DNA from: Antitrichia curtipendula
Lineage: Eukaryota; Streptophyta; Bryopsida; Hypnales; Leucodontaceae
NCBI GenBank assembly: GCA_951230915.1
Contig: OX579634.1
Location: forward strand, 17,324,725-17,388,724
Length of the DNA: 64,000 nucleotides
Direction: 5' to 3'
Every line of letters begins with the position of its first letter. Within the stretch, counting starts at the first letter, position 1. Made by a program: the position numbers and the translations under genes. Of the stretch, positions 24,972 to 36,770 are shown piece by piece. Under the pieces are notes generated by a model that was not told the origin of the DNA, did not search any database, and saw only the letters and a program-made list of their open reading frames with translations.

Positions 24972-25874
24972 CCTCTAAAGATCCATTGTCCCAAAATGGA
25001 TTTCGGAAAGGCTGGTGTAACCTCAATTTTTTACGTGATTTTTTGAACTTGTTTGTAAAATAGAAAAGCACATTAGCTTTCAAGAAATAATTTTTTATTT
25101 CAATCAATGCCCGGGAGCAAAAGTTATATCACAATGACCTCAAAACTGAAGAGACTATACAAAAAAAAAAACTCCGCAAAAACTTGAAATTTAAATTTAA
25201 AATTTTTTTTGCTCATAGTCTATAATTTTGTCTACATAAAAAGCTTTATTCATTCCATTTGAATTAGTAATGTGAAAGTTATGGAGCTTCTTGTTTTTGC
25301 AAGCAATTATAAAAACTTCTTGAAAAAATAACATACCAGATTTGTTTTTGAACTCAATTTTCACATTGTTCAAAAACAAAATATGCATAAGTTTCAATAT
25401 GCATGTTAGAACAATCTCACTGTTGGAATTACTATGTTTCAACTCCATTTTAAAGTTATTGATGGTTTAAATTTTCCTTCAATATTTCCCTACTTCTTTT
25501 CAACAAATTTTTTAAGAATGAAAATCACGTTGTTGTTTTTAATTCATTTTCCTATACTTTCAACTCAAATCTTCAGCATAAATCTTTTTACTTAAAAGTT
25601 GCAATGCAATTTTTTTTAAAGATTAAGAAGATTCAAAGTCAAATATTCTAATTGTGGAATGTGCTAGAAAAACATGTTTACTTCACTTTCAACAAAAATA
25701 TCTTACAATCTACTTAGTGAAAGTTTATGAAATTTCTTCCAGACATTTTGTGCAAGATCTTATGATTAAACATGCAAAAAAGAAAATAGATTTGTAAAGC
25801 TTTTTGGTCTTTGTAATAGAAATGACAATATTGATTGTTTTTTGATGAAAAAAAGGCCTTGGAGATTATAGGAG
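24972..25874 (-). mobile_element. TTAA-flanked T1 element (903 bp)
   Basis: Flanked exactly by TTAA (24968-24971, 25875-25878). Ends are CCTCTAAAGATCC and, inverted, CTCCTATAATCTCCAAGGCC. Its interior is colinear with 34861-35777: 'gtaacctcaattt', 'atgcccgggagcaaaagttat' and the 'tttgtaatagaaatgaca' block near the end. No ORF of note. Confidence 0.7.
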
Positions 25875-25878
25875 TTAA

Positions 25879-26138
25879 AATAGGGACCCCCGAGTGCATC
25901 ATGTGTTTAAATAGGCCACTTGAATAGATGTTCTCATTATATACGTCTTCTACATCAACATGTACTATTGTTGAAGAAACAATTTTAGATCATCTACCAA
26001 AAGAACTTTGATTCCTTTGTAACTTTTGTCAACGATATCCAAGTGACGCAGTGAAATCTTCTTTCCTTTGTCACTCCTTTTTAGCAATGAATAATAGAAA
26101 CTGTGCACATTACAAAAAGTGTCTCTTTTATGCGAGCA
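25879..26138. other. Spacer between T1 element and Mutator-like MITE remnant
   Basis: No gene recognised; short AT-rich sequence. Confidence 0.4.
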
Positions 26139-26315
26139 AACCCTGTTTTTTGCACATGATTTTTTTTTGCAAATTTTGAATTCATATTTGCGATCAGAGA
26201 CCCCAAATTTGTTGAATGAAGTCAACAATATCCCTGGAATGGTCCAAAATAGGGAGCTTTTTTTTACATGCACCCCTGGTAAGGCCGAGCGAGGGGGTCA
26301 ATCCACCCCAATCTC
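26139..26315. mobile_element. Truncated Mutator-like MITE (relative of 45005-45219)
   Basis: Nearly identical over most of its length to 45005-45219: 'caaaccctgttttttgcaca', 'tttgcgatcagagaccccaa', then 'acccctggtaaggccgag' and 'cgagggggtcaatccacc' at the right end. The left terminal inverted repeat is missing. Confidence 0.65.
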
Positions 26316-26524
26316 ACTGCATGGGTGACTGACGTCCAAGGGGCCACTGCACAACATTGAAATTATGATGAAACCTATAAACAGGTACTTCTTCCATCCC
26401 TGGTCTAAAAGCCTTGTTGGTTGAATCATCATATGCGTCCATTGGGAAATAATAATTTATTCCCTGCAGGACAATTTGGTCAAGTGGCCCAAAATGGAAT
26501 TTGGGTAGGTTTCCCCGAAGTCAA

Positions 26525-26568
26525 TTTTGAATGCATACTTTCGAAATTTTGAATGCATACTTTCGAAA
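26525..26568. repeat. 22-bp perfect tandem duplication
   Basis: The 22-bp unit beginning TTTTGAATGCATACTTTCG occurs twice in a row without change. Confidence 0.9.
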
Positions 26569-28571
26569 TTTTGGTACAACAGTGGGTGGACATGTACCCC
26601 TTCCTAGGAATATTATTAAAAAAGAAAACTAAACTTTGGTTGGGTGTCCAATTCAAAAGTTATGCTGCTAAACAAAATGGATAAGGTGAGCAGCTTGTGC
26701 TAAGCTCCTCTTCCATTCTAAAATTTGGTAAGTATGTAACTAACATGTTATAGAATGTAACTATCAAAAAGAGAAAACAAAATGAAACCACTTGTACAAA
26801 CAAAAAATCTCATTCCAAGAGGTGTCAAAGGTTGACTCATTTGTTGAACAAGGCAAAAAAACAATTATTTTCTTTCTAAATTCAAATTCAATAATTTTGT
26901 ACTTGAACAAACAACATGTTCTAAATTGAAATAAAACTTATGAGGAGCTTATGAGGAGCTTTATCTGCATTCAATCATGGAATCTTTCAAAAATAGAGTT
27001 TAAATTTCATCTTTGAATTCAATATTTAATATTTTTGAAAGAATTAAAATTCTATGTGAAGATTGCTTATTTCAGTTGACATTGCCATCCATGGGATTGA
27101 GTTTTTCAAATTTATGTATAAGTTATTAACAAACAAATGTTTCTCATCATGTTCGTACCTCCATCTTAAAAAAAATAATACAAGAATGAATATGATATTT
27201 TGTTTGTTGAACATTTTTATACATATTAGAATTTTATTTCTTTGATGTGATATCTTTCACTACAAGTTGTAGGACATACTCATTTATTAATAAAAATTAA
27301 ATTAAAAGATGATACCTCATCATTCAAAAGAGTTGTAAAAAAAATTGTCCCTTAACTTTTGACCACTAAGATCATGAAATTTGTGTAATCTAATCATCCT
27401 AAAAAGCATTCTACACATTCCCTTGGAACTTACTTTAGTATAATTTTGTACAATTAAATTTCTAAAAACATTCCTTCCTTGCCAGCTTTGCTCAATACAT
27501 TAGAAAATGCCATTTTTCTGACACTTTCTTGTAATACCTAGCCACAATCCTTGAAGAATTATTGTTGCAGGTTTCCAGCTTCTTCAAAAAAACAAAAAGT
27601 TAACCAAAACCTAGAAAATAATAAAATTTAAAAAATAATAAAACAATAATCTTGAAGTAGATTTTCAATAAGATATGTCAATATGTGGGATGATTGTTAC
27701 TAAATTTCATTATTAGTCATTTTATAAATGACACCTTGGTCTTTTTTTTATGATGTCCTTGAAAGAATTGCCACAACCTTGAAGCTTCTTACAAATACTT
27801 ACTTTGATGTAAGAATTCCATTTTTTAAAGCGGTAGGTGGTTGCACTTTAAATGCCATTAGATAAGTGTCTAAAAATAACCATCTTTATTTTTGCCTAAT
27901 TTTGCATGAGAATCCAATGTGTCTTCTAGTTAGAATTTGAGTATATTATCAAAGTAGTTGCTTAAGGGTGCCTCTATTCTTGTATTACACTATGCTATGT
28001 TACTTTAAGGTTTTGAATGTGTTATTTCCAACTAAGTCTATGAACCAATATAGGGATCTATAGCATGTTGCTTTTGAAAATTTATAATATATTCTCTAAT
28101 TAGCAAGAAATTGAAATACTAGTTATAACATCTTCTAGTGTAATTTGTTAAAACAAAATTTTTACTATGTGACCTCACAAAAGATACTTAAAAAACTTAT
28201 ATTGTTGATTAAAGTGCCACTACAATTGTCTTTGTACTCTATACAGTGGAATTTGAACCCTCTTCATCTTTCCTTGGGCTTTTTCCATCCTTGGGATCCA
28301 AACTAAATTGTATTTAATATCTCATACAATATCATATCTAGCTAGCAAGATCAACACTTACTATATTTAATTAAATTTTTAAATGAATTCACCAAAACTT
28401 TAAATAGGAATATATCTTCAAATTAATTTATAAAAAAATTTGTAACATTTAAATATCTATTTGTAAAATTATTTTTTGCAATTCTTAAACTGAACATTTA
28501 GATGTTGTTACTAAGACAAAATAAGAAATTAATTTGGACACTATTTTCAATAAATATTTTTTAGTTTTTAA
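26569..28571. other. AT-rich intergenic sequence
   Basis: No recognisable gene or well-bounded element. Low GC with several A and T homopolymers. Confidence 0.4.
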
Positions 28572-29366
28572 CCCCTAAAGTTCCAAGGCCATTTTTTGGG
28601 TCAAAAAACAATGAAAATCTCCATTTCCATTGCAAAGAGCAAAAAGTTTAAGCATTTGCTTCTTTTGCATATCCAATTGTAGGATCTTGCACTAATCTAG
28701 TAAGAAAAATGTTTAGAATAATTCTTTGACAAACTTTTTTCAATATCAATTACAGGATACAAACAATTAAGGTGAAGAAGCAAAGTTTTTTTGTACCTGT
28801 CTTCACTACATTATAAGGCTTTGAATCTTATTAAAATTTGTTAAGCTCACATACATATAAGATAGAAAGATAAATAAATTGTTAATAGCTCTAAGAAGGA
28901 GTTGAAATACACTAATCCCAACAATGAGTCTACTTGAGAAAGTAAACTAAATCCTATAAATTTTTATTTATTTTTAAATTGTGAATATTAAATTTAAAAA
29001 TAGATCCAATATGCTATTTTCTAAAGAAGATTCTATGATTACCCATAAAACAAGAAGCTCCATGACTTTCACATCGTTAATCCAAATGATATGAATCAAA
29101 TCTTTCTACATGGATATAAATATAATCCATTAAAAAATATATTAAAAAAATATTTTAATTCTTTTTATTGCCTGTCCTTGCCTCTTTTTTGGTTTGGATG
29201 GAAGATTTATTTTTCTTGTGTACTAGTTGAAATTTAAAATTACATTCCCCCATAGTTAATCCCATATTAGAAAAAAAATTCAAAAAATCATGACAAAAAA
29301 TTGAGATCATAAGAGTCTATCCAAACTTTCAAGAATCTTTAGAGAGAATTCTTAGAACTTTAGGAG
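28572..29366 (+). mobile_element. TTAA-flanked T1 element (795 bp) with well-matched termini
   Basis: Flanked exactly by TTAA (28568-28571, 29367-29370). Left terminus CCCCTAAAGTTCCAAGG and inverted right terminus CTCCTAAAGTTCTAAGA agree at 14 of 17 positions. Carries the family block 'ccattgcaaagagcaaaaag'. Noncoding. Confidence 0.78.
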
Positions 29367-29879
29367 TTAAATAAATATTTGTTATGTTTATAAAAAATAA
29401 AAATAAATGTTTTCTTTGTAAAATACAAAGGAAATACAAGTCTTTTCAAAAACAAATATAGTAACAAATTTACCTATCTTGAAGTTTTATCTCGTTGGAT
29501 ATAAATAGTTCAATGAACTTTTACTATACTTTTGATAGAAACTTGGGTAAAGACAATATCATTTGCACTAGGCAAAGACACTTCAGTTACTTGACACTAA
29601 GGTAGGCACCCCCAAAATGGCACCTGACCTTAAAGCGCCATCTACAGGTTGTGTACATTTCCAAAATCAGTTATGTACCTATTTGGATGGAGCGCTTTCA
29701 GAAACAAACTTTGACCCTTAATAACTTTTGCATACGGTGTCCAAATGCCATGTTCTCTGGTGCGTTGGAACCTCCTTTCACATGCCAACAAGAATATATG
29801 AAAATTTGACCAGTCTAATAGTAGTAACTAGGCTCAGTAGCAAAAAGTGGCGGTTTTGGGTGTACCCACCTTATCTGGC

Positions 29880-30130
29880 TCCAAAATACATCACATAAGA
29901 TTTGAGGGGCTGGAAGGGCCGTTTCATGTCTGTTCCTAGCGTTGTTTCCTCGGTAGTTAAAGAACACCATTGTCAAGATTTTTCTTTTTGAAAAATAAAA
30001 TGAAAAAAATCTTAAAATGAAAAAAAAAAAAATTTAAAAACAATTAAAATTATATGACATGACATGACAGTTACTTTGCCACATCAAGCAGCTGCTACAA
30101 CACAATTCCGGAGGCTGGGAACCATGGGGA
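29880..30130 (+). repeat. Dispersed repeat (inverse copy at 60055-60300)
   Basis: Blocks 'agggccgtttcatgtctgtt', 'aaatcttaaaatgaaa', 'gacagttactttgccaca' and 'gggaaccatggggaac' reappear in the same order on the opposite strand at 60055-60300. Element class unknown. Confidence 0.6.
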
Positions 30131-31093
30131 ACTTGCAGCCCTCCCCAAGGGCTGAAACTAGTGTAATGTCAAAGTTCTACATGGCCTCCCCAAAACTACA
30201 TACAGGAACTTGATGAACAACCATTTTTTGCCCTTGGACGGTGTGATAACATTGTCAGTCCATCTAAAAGCCTTTGTGACGTTATAAACCAATGAGGCAT
30301 GGGCCCTTTTGCATTCAGTCTTGAAAAGGTGACTCTTTTAGGGAACAAAATTGTCTTCTATGGTCCCTCAGCCAACCCGAACTCTTGAACGAACTGGAAA
30401 GTCCCTCCTTGATATCTAGGAAAGCATAATTTAATACCTTCCCAGCATGGGGACGACCCCATGCCTGGTTAACTTATTCACTGTTAGGTTGTGGTGCTCC
30501 TCCGTCCCTGCCATGAACTGAAGTTCCTTCCCTGGTTCCCAAACTAAAATAAATCATACTCCCCCCATCAGTTCATCACGTGACATGTGACACCGCACCA
30601 ATGGGAGCGCGGATTGAGATTCCTTTCCTCTTCCCAACTATCCACTGCCAGGTGGAGGCCTCCAGTAGCATCGTCATCAAGGCTGCCCCATTATCCTTGG
30701 ATTGCAGTCATTGCACATATCGATGGTCGCTAAGCTCTGTCAAGGTTCCAGATCTAGATTTGTGGGCCCCCTCGATCCCCTCGATTGGGGGGGCTCTCGG
30801 ATCATAAGGTATCTCACCAGTCACCAATTCACCCCAGCTAGACAAGTGCCTACTTATTGACGCCCAAATTTCTGCCACTGCCACTCACCAACGGCATTCT
30901 GCCTTCCTGGGGCGAACTCAGAGCACTGTTCCCACCGGGCTTGCAAAGTGGATGAGCTGAGCTGGCTTAACTCAGAGCATTCCCACCGGGCTTGCAAAGT
31001 GGATGACCTTGTGGGAGCTCAGCTGGCTTGAAAAACTGCCCCCCAAATCCAAAAATCCGGCCTGCCAGCGGATTTCGTCTTTGGGCCGACTTA
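30131..31093. other. GC-richer patch with duplicated Harbinger-type left ends
   Basis: Noticeably richer in G+C than its surroundings. The segment 'cttgcaaagtggatga' with upstream 'gagca...tcccaccgggc' occurs twice with a 54-bp offset (gagca at 30921 and 30975), as if left MITE ends were duplicated. No protein domain recognised; the 75-codon frame at 30580-30807 is not convincing. Confidence 0.4.
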
Positions 31094-31460
31094 GAGCATG
31101 CCCACCCGTCTTGTAAAACGGATGACTTGTTGCCATCGGCTTGCAAAATTGCCCCACCCGTCTTGCATAATGGACGACCTTGTTAAGAGGCCCGGACAAA
31201 AGCCACCAGTGGCTTGCAAAACCGGGCTCTTTTGCAAGCCAAGGGGCGGCTTGCAAACTAGCTTGCAAACCGCATGAGACAAGCACCTTTTGCACTTTTC
31301 CACCAAACAAGGACTTGATCCATGAATGTGGACGTAGTCAATTGGGTGGTGATGGCCTCTTAAGAAGCTATGGGCGGGGCAACACATCATCCTTGGCTTG
31401 CAAATTGGATTGACCGGCTTGCAAATTGGCTTGCATTTTGTAGGATAGGTGGTGATGCTC
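31094..31460. mobile_element. PIF/Harbinger-type MITE (367 bp)
   Basis: Left terminus GAGCATGCCCACCC, inverted right terminus GAGCATCACCACC, flanked by a 3-bp TTA duplication (31091-31093, 31461-31463). The interior is built of 'ggcttgcaaa' repeats on both strands. Noncoding. Confidence 0.8.
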
Positions 31461-31729
31461 TTAGGTTTCACCTTCCAGGGCTGCCCGACCCTTGGATGGC
31501 TTCTCTCAAAGATGAGCTTGAAAATGGAAGTCGACTTGAAAACCATTGTGTGTTTGTAGGCTTTCCAAACAGCATAAGACAAAACAAAAATTGTTTTCCG
31601 CAACTTCTTGGAATTCTTGATTTCAAATGTTTTCACCTTTTGGTGTGCAACAACACGAGCATGTGAGCATAGAAATGCAAGCCTACAAGCCTTGAGTCTA
31701 GGTGTAAGTAGATTCTCTACAACTGTTGA

Positions 31730-32045
31730 AGGTGTCTATAACATACATACTTATAATATAAGTACCCGATAACCATGGAAGATACTTATAACATAAGTAG
31801 GTACCTACAACATAGACACCTATAATATAGATACTTATAACATAGACAATTATAATATAAACATTATATAATCATGGAAGGTACTTATAACATAGACATC
31901 TATAATATAAATACCTATAACATAGACAATTATAATATAAACATTATATAATCATGGAAGGTACTTATAACATAGGTACCTACAATATAGACACATTTAA
32001 TATAAATATCCTATAACTATGGAAAATACCTATAACATAGGGGCC
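31730..32045. repeat. Tandem repeat, 80-bp period with 16-bp subunits
   Basis: 'atcatggaaggtacttataa' recurs at 31871 and 31951, exactly 80 bp apart, with degenerate units on both sides. Each unit is built of 'acctataacatagaca'/'cctataatataaat' subunits. Abruptly more regular than the flanking DNA. Confidence 0.85.
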
Positions 32046-32286
32046 TAGGTTCCTAGGTTTATGGGCTCAAGATCCTAGACTCACATACTAACACCCGTGT
32101 GTTGGTGTGTTTCCCTCCCCCTTGTGGTGGTATTTAATAAGCGTTGGAGTGCATTGACATGGCCTCTCCAGATACTAGATTTTCTTGGTGTAAGTTTTAA
32201 AATACCCATCTGTGTATCCATTCATATATCCTTGATTCCCATTAAACTATTCTTGGAATTGCATTAAAGTGCCCTTAGAAAGTAAT

Positions 32287-33185
32287 AAACCCCTAAAAGA
32301 ACAAGGCCTTTTTCCATCAAAAAACACTCAAAACTGCCATTTCTATTGCAAAGAGCAAAAAAAATTAGAAATTGCTTTTATTTTTGCATATCTAACTACA
32401 AAATATTATATTAGACTAGTGTAAGAATTTATGGAAGAAATTTCAAAAACTTTGACCGCATAGATTGCAAGATATTTGCATTCAAAGTGAAGAAAACAAG
32501 TTTTTTTATAACTTGTTTGGCTAGATTTTTTGGCTTTGAATCTTCTTGATTAAAAATTTTGCACTGTTGATTTTGATTTTCTAAGTATTTATTTTGAATA
32601 GTTGGGATGAGAGTCTAAAAAAAATCAAGAAAAAAGCACTTGATTTTTACTCATAAATTTTTTGTTAAGTAGAAGTAGGTTCAAGATTGAAGGAAAAACT
32701 AAATCATTAATAGCTCTAAGATGGAATTGAAATACAATAATCCCAACTATGAGATTGTTCTAGCAAGAAAATCTAACCTTGTCTAACAATATTTTTTCGA
32801 AAATTGTGAAAATTGCATTAAAAAATGAATCTTGTAAGTTATTTTTTTGAGAAGATGCTTAAACTACCCAAAAATCTAAGATTGTCCATAACTTTCTCAC
32901 CACTAGTCCAAATAGAACGAATCAAAGCTTCAGATTTAGACAAAAATATACAAATTTAGAGAAACAAAATTAAAAATTTAATTTTGACTTTTTGTGATTT
33001 TTTAGTGCTATCCACCGAGCTCCATTTTTAAGCTTATTGTGCCATAACCTTTTCTTCCAAGCATTGATTGAAATGAAAATTATATATCCACAAAGCTCTC
33101 GCAAAATCACACATCCTCAAGAAGTTTCAAAAACATTCGCTACAAATTGAGACAATAGGAACCTACCTGGACCCAAATTGTCCCA
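32287..33185 (+). mobile_element. T1-family element, right end unclear
   Basis: Starts 'taaacccctaaaagaacaag' and is colinear with the T1 copies at 28572 and 35828 ('atttctattgcaaagagcaa', 'ttgaccgcatagattgcaag', 'agaagtaggttcaagattg'). It ends near 'ggacccaaattgtcccacga', but no right terminus with TTAA is visible. Confidence 0.55.
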
Positions 33186-33566
33186 CGAGGAAAAATTCAT
33201 AGAAATTACATGCCATGTTCGATTTTAAATTTTTAAATTTTTTTTAAATTCATGATTTTCGATTGCTAATACTAAAAAAGTATTATTTTTAGGAAAAGGT
33301 ACCTCCAAGTATGCTGAACTGCTTACCTTGGACAGTTTTGGCTGATTCCACCGTCGGGTGCCATTGGGGTTTTCAGGATCATGAAATAAACTCCGCTCAC
33401 TGGCACCAACTAACAGATACTGACAGTCGAATTCATTGGTACCCACAACATAGTGCATTAATTTTATTTATTTATTTATTTATTTAGACGAATGAAACGG
33501 AATTCCATTGCCGGAAGGAGAGAAGTGCATTAGTTTTACACAGATGGATGGACCATTTTAGTAAGT
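33186..33566. other. Short non-genic gap with (TTTA)n
   Basis: No gene. A (TTTA)n run lies at about 33461-33484. Confidence 0.5.
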
Positions 33567-33568
33567 TA

Positions 33569-34111
33569 AGGTAAACCAGCCTATGACAGGCAGATTGCCT
33601 GGTTTGCCTTGTTGACATATTTGAAATTTTGAATTTTTTTTTTCATATAAAGGCAAACATGAAAAATTGGTAGAACAATTGAAATTTTATTTTTTTGACA
33701 AAGTATGAATTTGTTACAGATTTTTGAAGTGAATTGTCCAGATGGCTCAAAACAATCTGTAGACTATCCCACAACCATCAAAAACTATACCCATTGTGGT
33801 CATCAAACCACCCAATGCAGTTACAATATTTCCTAACATGGTTGAAATATTTTCTAACATGGACATGACATAAAGGAATAAAAAAAGTTAGTTCATGTAA
33901 TGAAGTACACTAGAAAGGGACGAGTTCCTAAAACAGTCTCTAACATCTCCATCACCATCATACAAAACATTGATTTCAGCCATCAACCTACCTAATAAAG
34001 TTTTGCTTAAATTAATTGGAAAAAACCTGGCACAGATTGATGGAAAACTGTAATGGGTCATCTTATAGATGTCTGTATTAGGCACTTGGCCTGTCATAGG
34101 CTGGTTTACCT
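33569..34111. mobile_element. TIR element with perfect terminal repeats (543 bp)
   Basis: AGGTAAACCAGCCTATGACA followed by GGC at the left is matched without a mismatch by the inverted right end. TA lies immediately outside on both sides (33567-33568, 34112-34113), which would suit a Tc1/mariner-type element, though TA alone is weak evidence. Noncoding. Confidence 0.75.
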
Positions 34112-34393
34112 TAGTGTATCTACCATTTGGCTCACAGAGTCCTCTCTTTTCCCACTTAGTTCTGCCATTTTGTCAGTGGTTCCAGGTCCCTCATTCGTTT
34201 GTGCAGGTCCTAAATTGTACTCACTGGGAATATCAGATGGACGGAATTGGTCGACTGGAACTTAAGTAAGAACCTTAAGTAAGTTACCTTAAGTTACACA
34301 CTGATGCAATTGAGTGATTGCCTGCAAACTTCTACAATTGGTAGATTGGTACAATTGGCTATTTAACTTCACCTCATGCAGTCAGTGCAGCAA

Positions 34394-34630
34394 GGCCAGG
34401 GAGGATTGACCCCTGTATTGCCCCTTGTTTTACCACTGCAGAAAACACTGAAATATTTTATCTGCCGCATATGATAAAATTTTCAAATTCTGAATTCATA
34501 TTTGAAATCAGAGGCCCGAATTTTGTTAAGAGATAAGATGATATAAAAAAAATTTAGGCAACACAATTTAAGGGGAAATTTTTACATTTACCCTTGGATG
34601 GGGCAATAGAAGTGTCAATCCTCCCTAGCC
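34394..34630. mobile_element. Mutator-like MITE (237 bp)
   Basis: Left GGCCAGGGAGGATTGAC, inverted right GGCTAGGGAGGATTGAC, with similarity extending about 30 bp (both reach TATTGCCCC). The flanks GTGCAGCAA and GTGCAACAG could be a 9-bp target duplication with two changes, as in MULEs. AT-rich core, no ORF. Confidence 0.65.
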
Positions 34631-34860
34631 GTGCAACAGGACCCAACTCTAATTGAATTTAAATAGTGTGAGCATATGAAAATCAGTACTTCATTTCTTC
34701 ACAAAACAAAAAACTAGTGAGATATTAACTTACCCTTAGTTAGGTTGTTACATTTCATCCTAATGTGGTTGGAGTAATATAACTCATTCTTGATTTCTCA
34801 ATGGCATACCCTAGATAGTAAACGCTAGTATTGACATGGTAAAACTCTGCTTCAAGTTAA

Positions 34861-35777
34861 TCCCTAAAGCCCCGTTTGTTCCCTCGGGGGACAATTTGGG
34901 TCGGGGTAGGTTCCTGTGACCTCAATTTGTAGAGATTTCTTTGGGGATTTTTTGAGGTTGTGCGGTTCTGCGAGAGCTTTGTGGATATATAATTTTTATT
35001 TCAAATGGTGCCCGGGAGAAAAAGTTATGCCAAAAATAGAGTTCGGTGGGCAACTCAAAAAAATCAAAAAAATTCAAAAAAAAATTCTTAAATATTTTTT
35101 CCAAAATCTATGTCTTTTTGTGTACATTTGAAGCTTTGATTCATTCTATTTGACTAATAATGAAAAAGTTATGGACAATCTTAGTTTTTCGGGCAATCTA
35201 AGCATCTTCTTGAAAAAATAACTTTTAGGATTCATTTTTGAATGCAATTTTTACAATTTTCAAAAAAAAATTGTTAGACAAGGTTGAATTTGCTTGCTAG
35301 AACAATCTCACCATTGGGATTATGGTATTTCAATTTTGTCTTAGAGCTATTAACGATTTAGTTATTCCTTCAATCTTGAACCTATTTCTACTTAACAATT
35401 TTTTAATGAGTGAGCATTTAGTGTTTTTTTCTTGAATTTTGTTTTCTAGATTCTCAACTGAAGTATTCAACATACAAACTTAGAAAATCAAAATCAGCAA
35501 TACAAAAAATTTAAGTTAAATAGGTTCAAAGCCCAAAAATCTAGTCAAGCAAGGTGCAAAAAAACTTGTTTTCTTCACTTTGAATGCAAATATCTTGCAA
35601 TCTATTTGGTCAAAGTTTCTGAAATTTCTTGCATACATTCTCATACTAGTCTAGTATAAGATCCTACGGTTAGATATGCAAAAAAAACACCCAATTTTTA
35701 TATTTTTTTGCTCTTTGCAATAGAAGTGGCAGTTTTGAGTGTGTTTTGGTGGAGAAAAGGCCTCGGGGCTTTAGGGG
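34861..35777 (-). mobile_element. TTAA-flanked T1 element (917 bp), best-preserved termini
   Basis: TTAA on both sides (34857-34860, 35778-35781). Termini TCCCTAAAGCCCCG and CCCCTAAAGCCCCG agree at 13 of 14 positions. Interior colinear with the copies at 24972 (same orientation) and 28572, 32287 and 35828 (opposite orientation). No coding capacity. Confidence 0.85.
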
Positions 35778-35827
35778 TTAAAAGTATTGTTATTTGCCAA
35801 CACAGTATGGCAACATGATTGATTTAA

Positions 35828-35892
35828 CCCCGAAAGGACCAAGGTCATTTTTCTATCAAAAAACATTCAAAATTGCCATTTCTATTGCGCTC

Positions 35893-35969
<77 letters not shown>

Positions 35970-36770
35970 TTAAGAATTTAACCATAGGATCTTGTACTTT
36001 ACTTGTCTGAGATCATGAAGTTTGATTGTACAGATTGAAAGATATTAGCATTCAAAGTTGGACCCCCCCCTTGAACATTGGCTTGCAATTTCAAATGACT
36101 TTGACTGCCATTCATGGATTTTTTTGCATTGTGGACTTTGAATTTTTTTTAATTGTGTTGAAGAATTGAGTTGAAAGTGTAGGAAAAATATTCCAATAAA
36201 AATCACTTGATTTTCATTCTTTATAAAATTGTTACGTAGAATAGGTCCAACACTGAAATAAAAACTAAATTGTTAATAGCTCTAAGATGAAATTAAAAAA
36301 ACAATAATTCCAATATTGAGATTGTTCTAGCAAACAAACTTAACCTTGTCAAACAATTTCTTTTGAAAAATTGTAAAAATTGCATTAAAAAATGAACCCT
36401 ATAAGTTATTTTGTCAAGAAGATGCTTAGATTGCCCGAAAAATAAGATTGTTCATAACTTTTACATCACTAATCCATATGGAATGAATCAAAGCTTCACA
36501 CATAAACAAAAATATGATCTATAAGAAAATGAATTTTAAAATTTTAATTTCCGATTTTTGTGGATTTCTTTTTTTGCCCGCTGAATGAAGATTTGGGCTA
36601 TGTATGCCATCTTTTTTACTCCCAAGCACCGATATGAATAAAAATTATATACTTACAAAGATAACAAGTTTTCTATCTTTAAGCAAAGTTTTTAAAAGTT
36701 TCACTAAAACTTGAGGTCACAGAAACCTGCCCATATCTTGTCCCTTGAGGGAACCCTGGGTCTTTAGAAG
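35828..36770 (+). mobile_element. T1 element, opposite orientation to its neighbour
   Basis: Left TTAA (35824-35827) then CCCCGAAAGGACCAAGG; the inverted right end is CTTCTAAAGACCCAGGG followed by GTAA instead of TTAA. It is an inverted relative of 34861-35777, only 50 bp away. Contains the (AT)n tract at 35898-35967. Noncoding. Confidence 0.68.
35898..35967. repeat. (AT)n microsatellite, 70 bp
   Basis: Uninterrupted TA dinucleotides. It replaces the 'aaagagcaaaaa' region found at this point in the other T1 copies. Confidence 0.97.

Noticed and set aside
25965..26273. 102-codon minus-strand open frame
   Set aside because: Its N-terminal part lies in the Mutator-like MITE remnant, and there is no recognised domain.
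26525..26568. Short direct repeats as a possible CRISPR-like array
   Set aside because: Only two adjacent units with no spacers; a simple tandem duplication in a eukaryotic genome.
31091..31636. 181-codon minus-strand open frame
   Set aside because: It lies across a Harbinger-type MITE built of repeated 'cttgcaaa' units; the translation is a repeat artefact.
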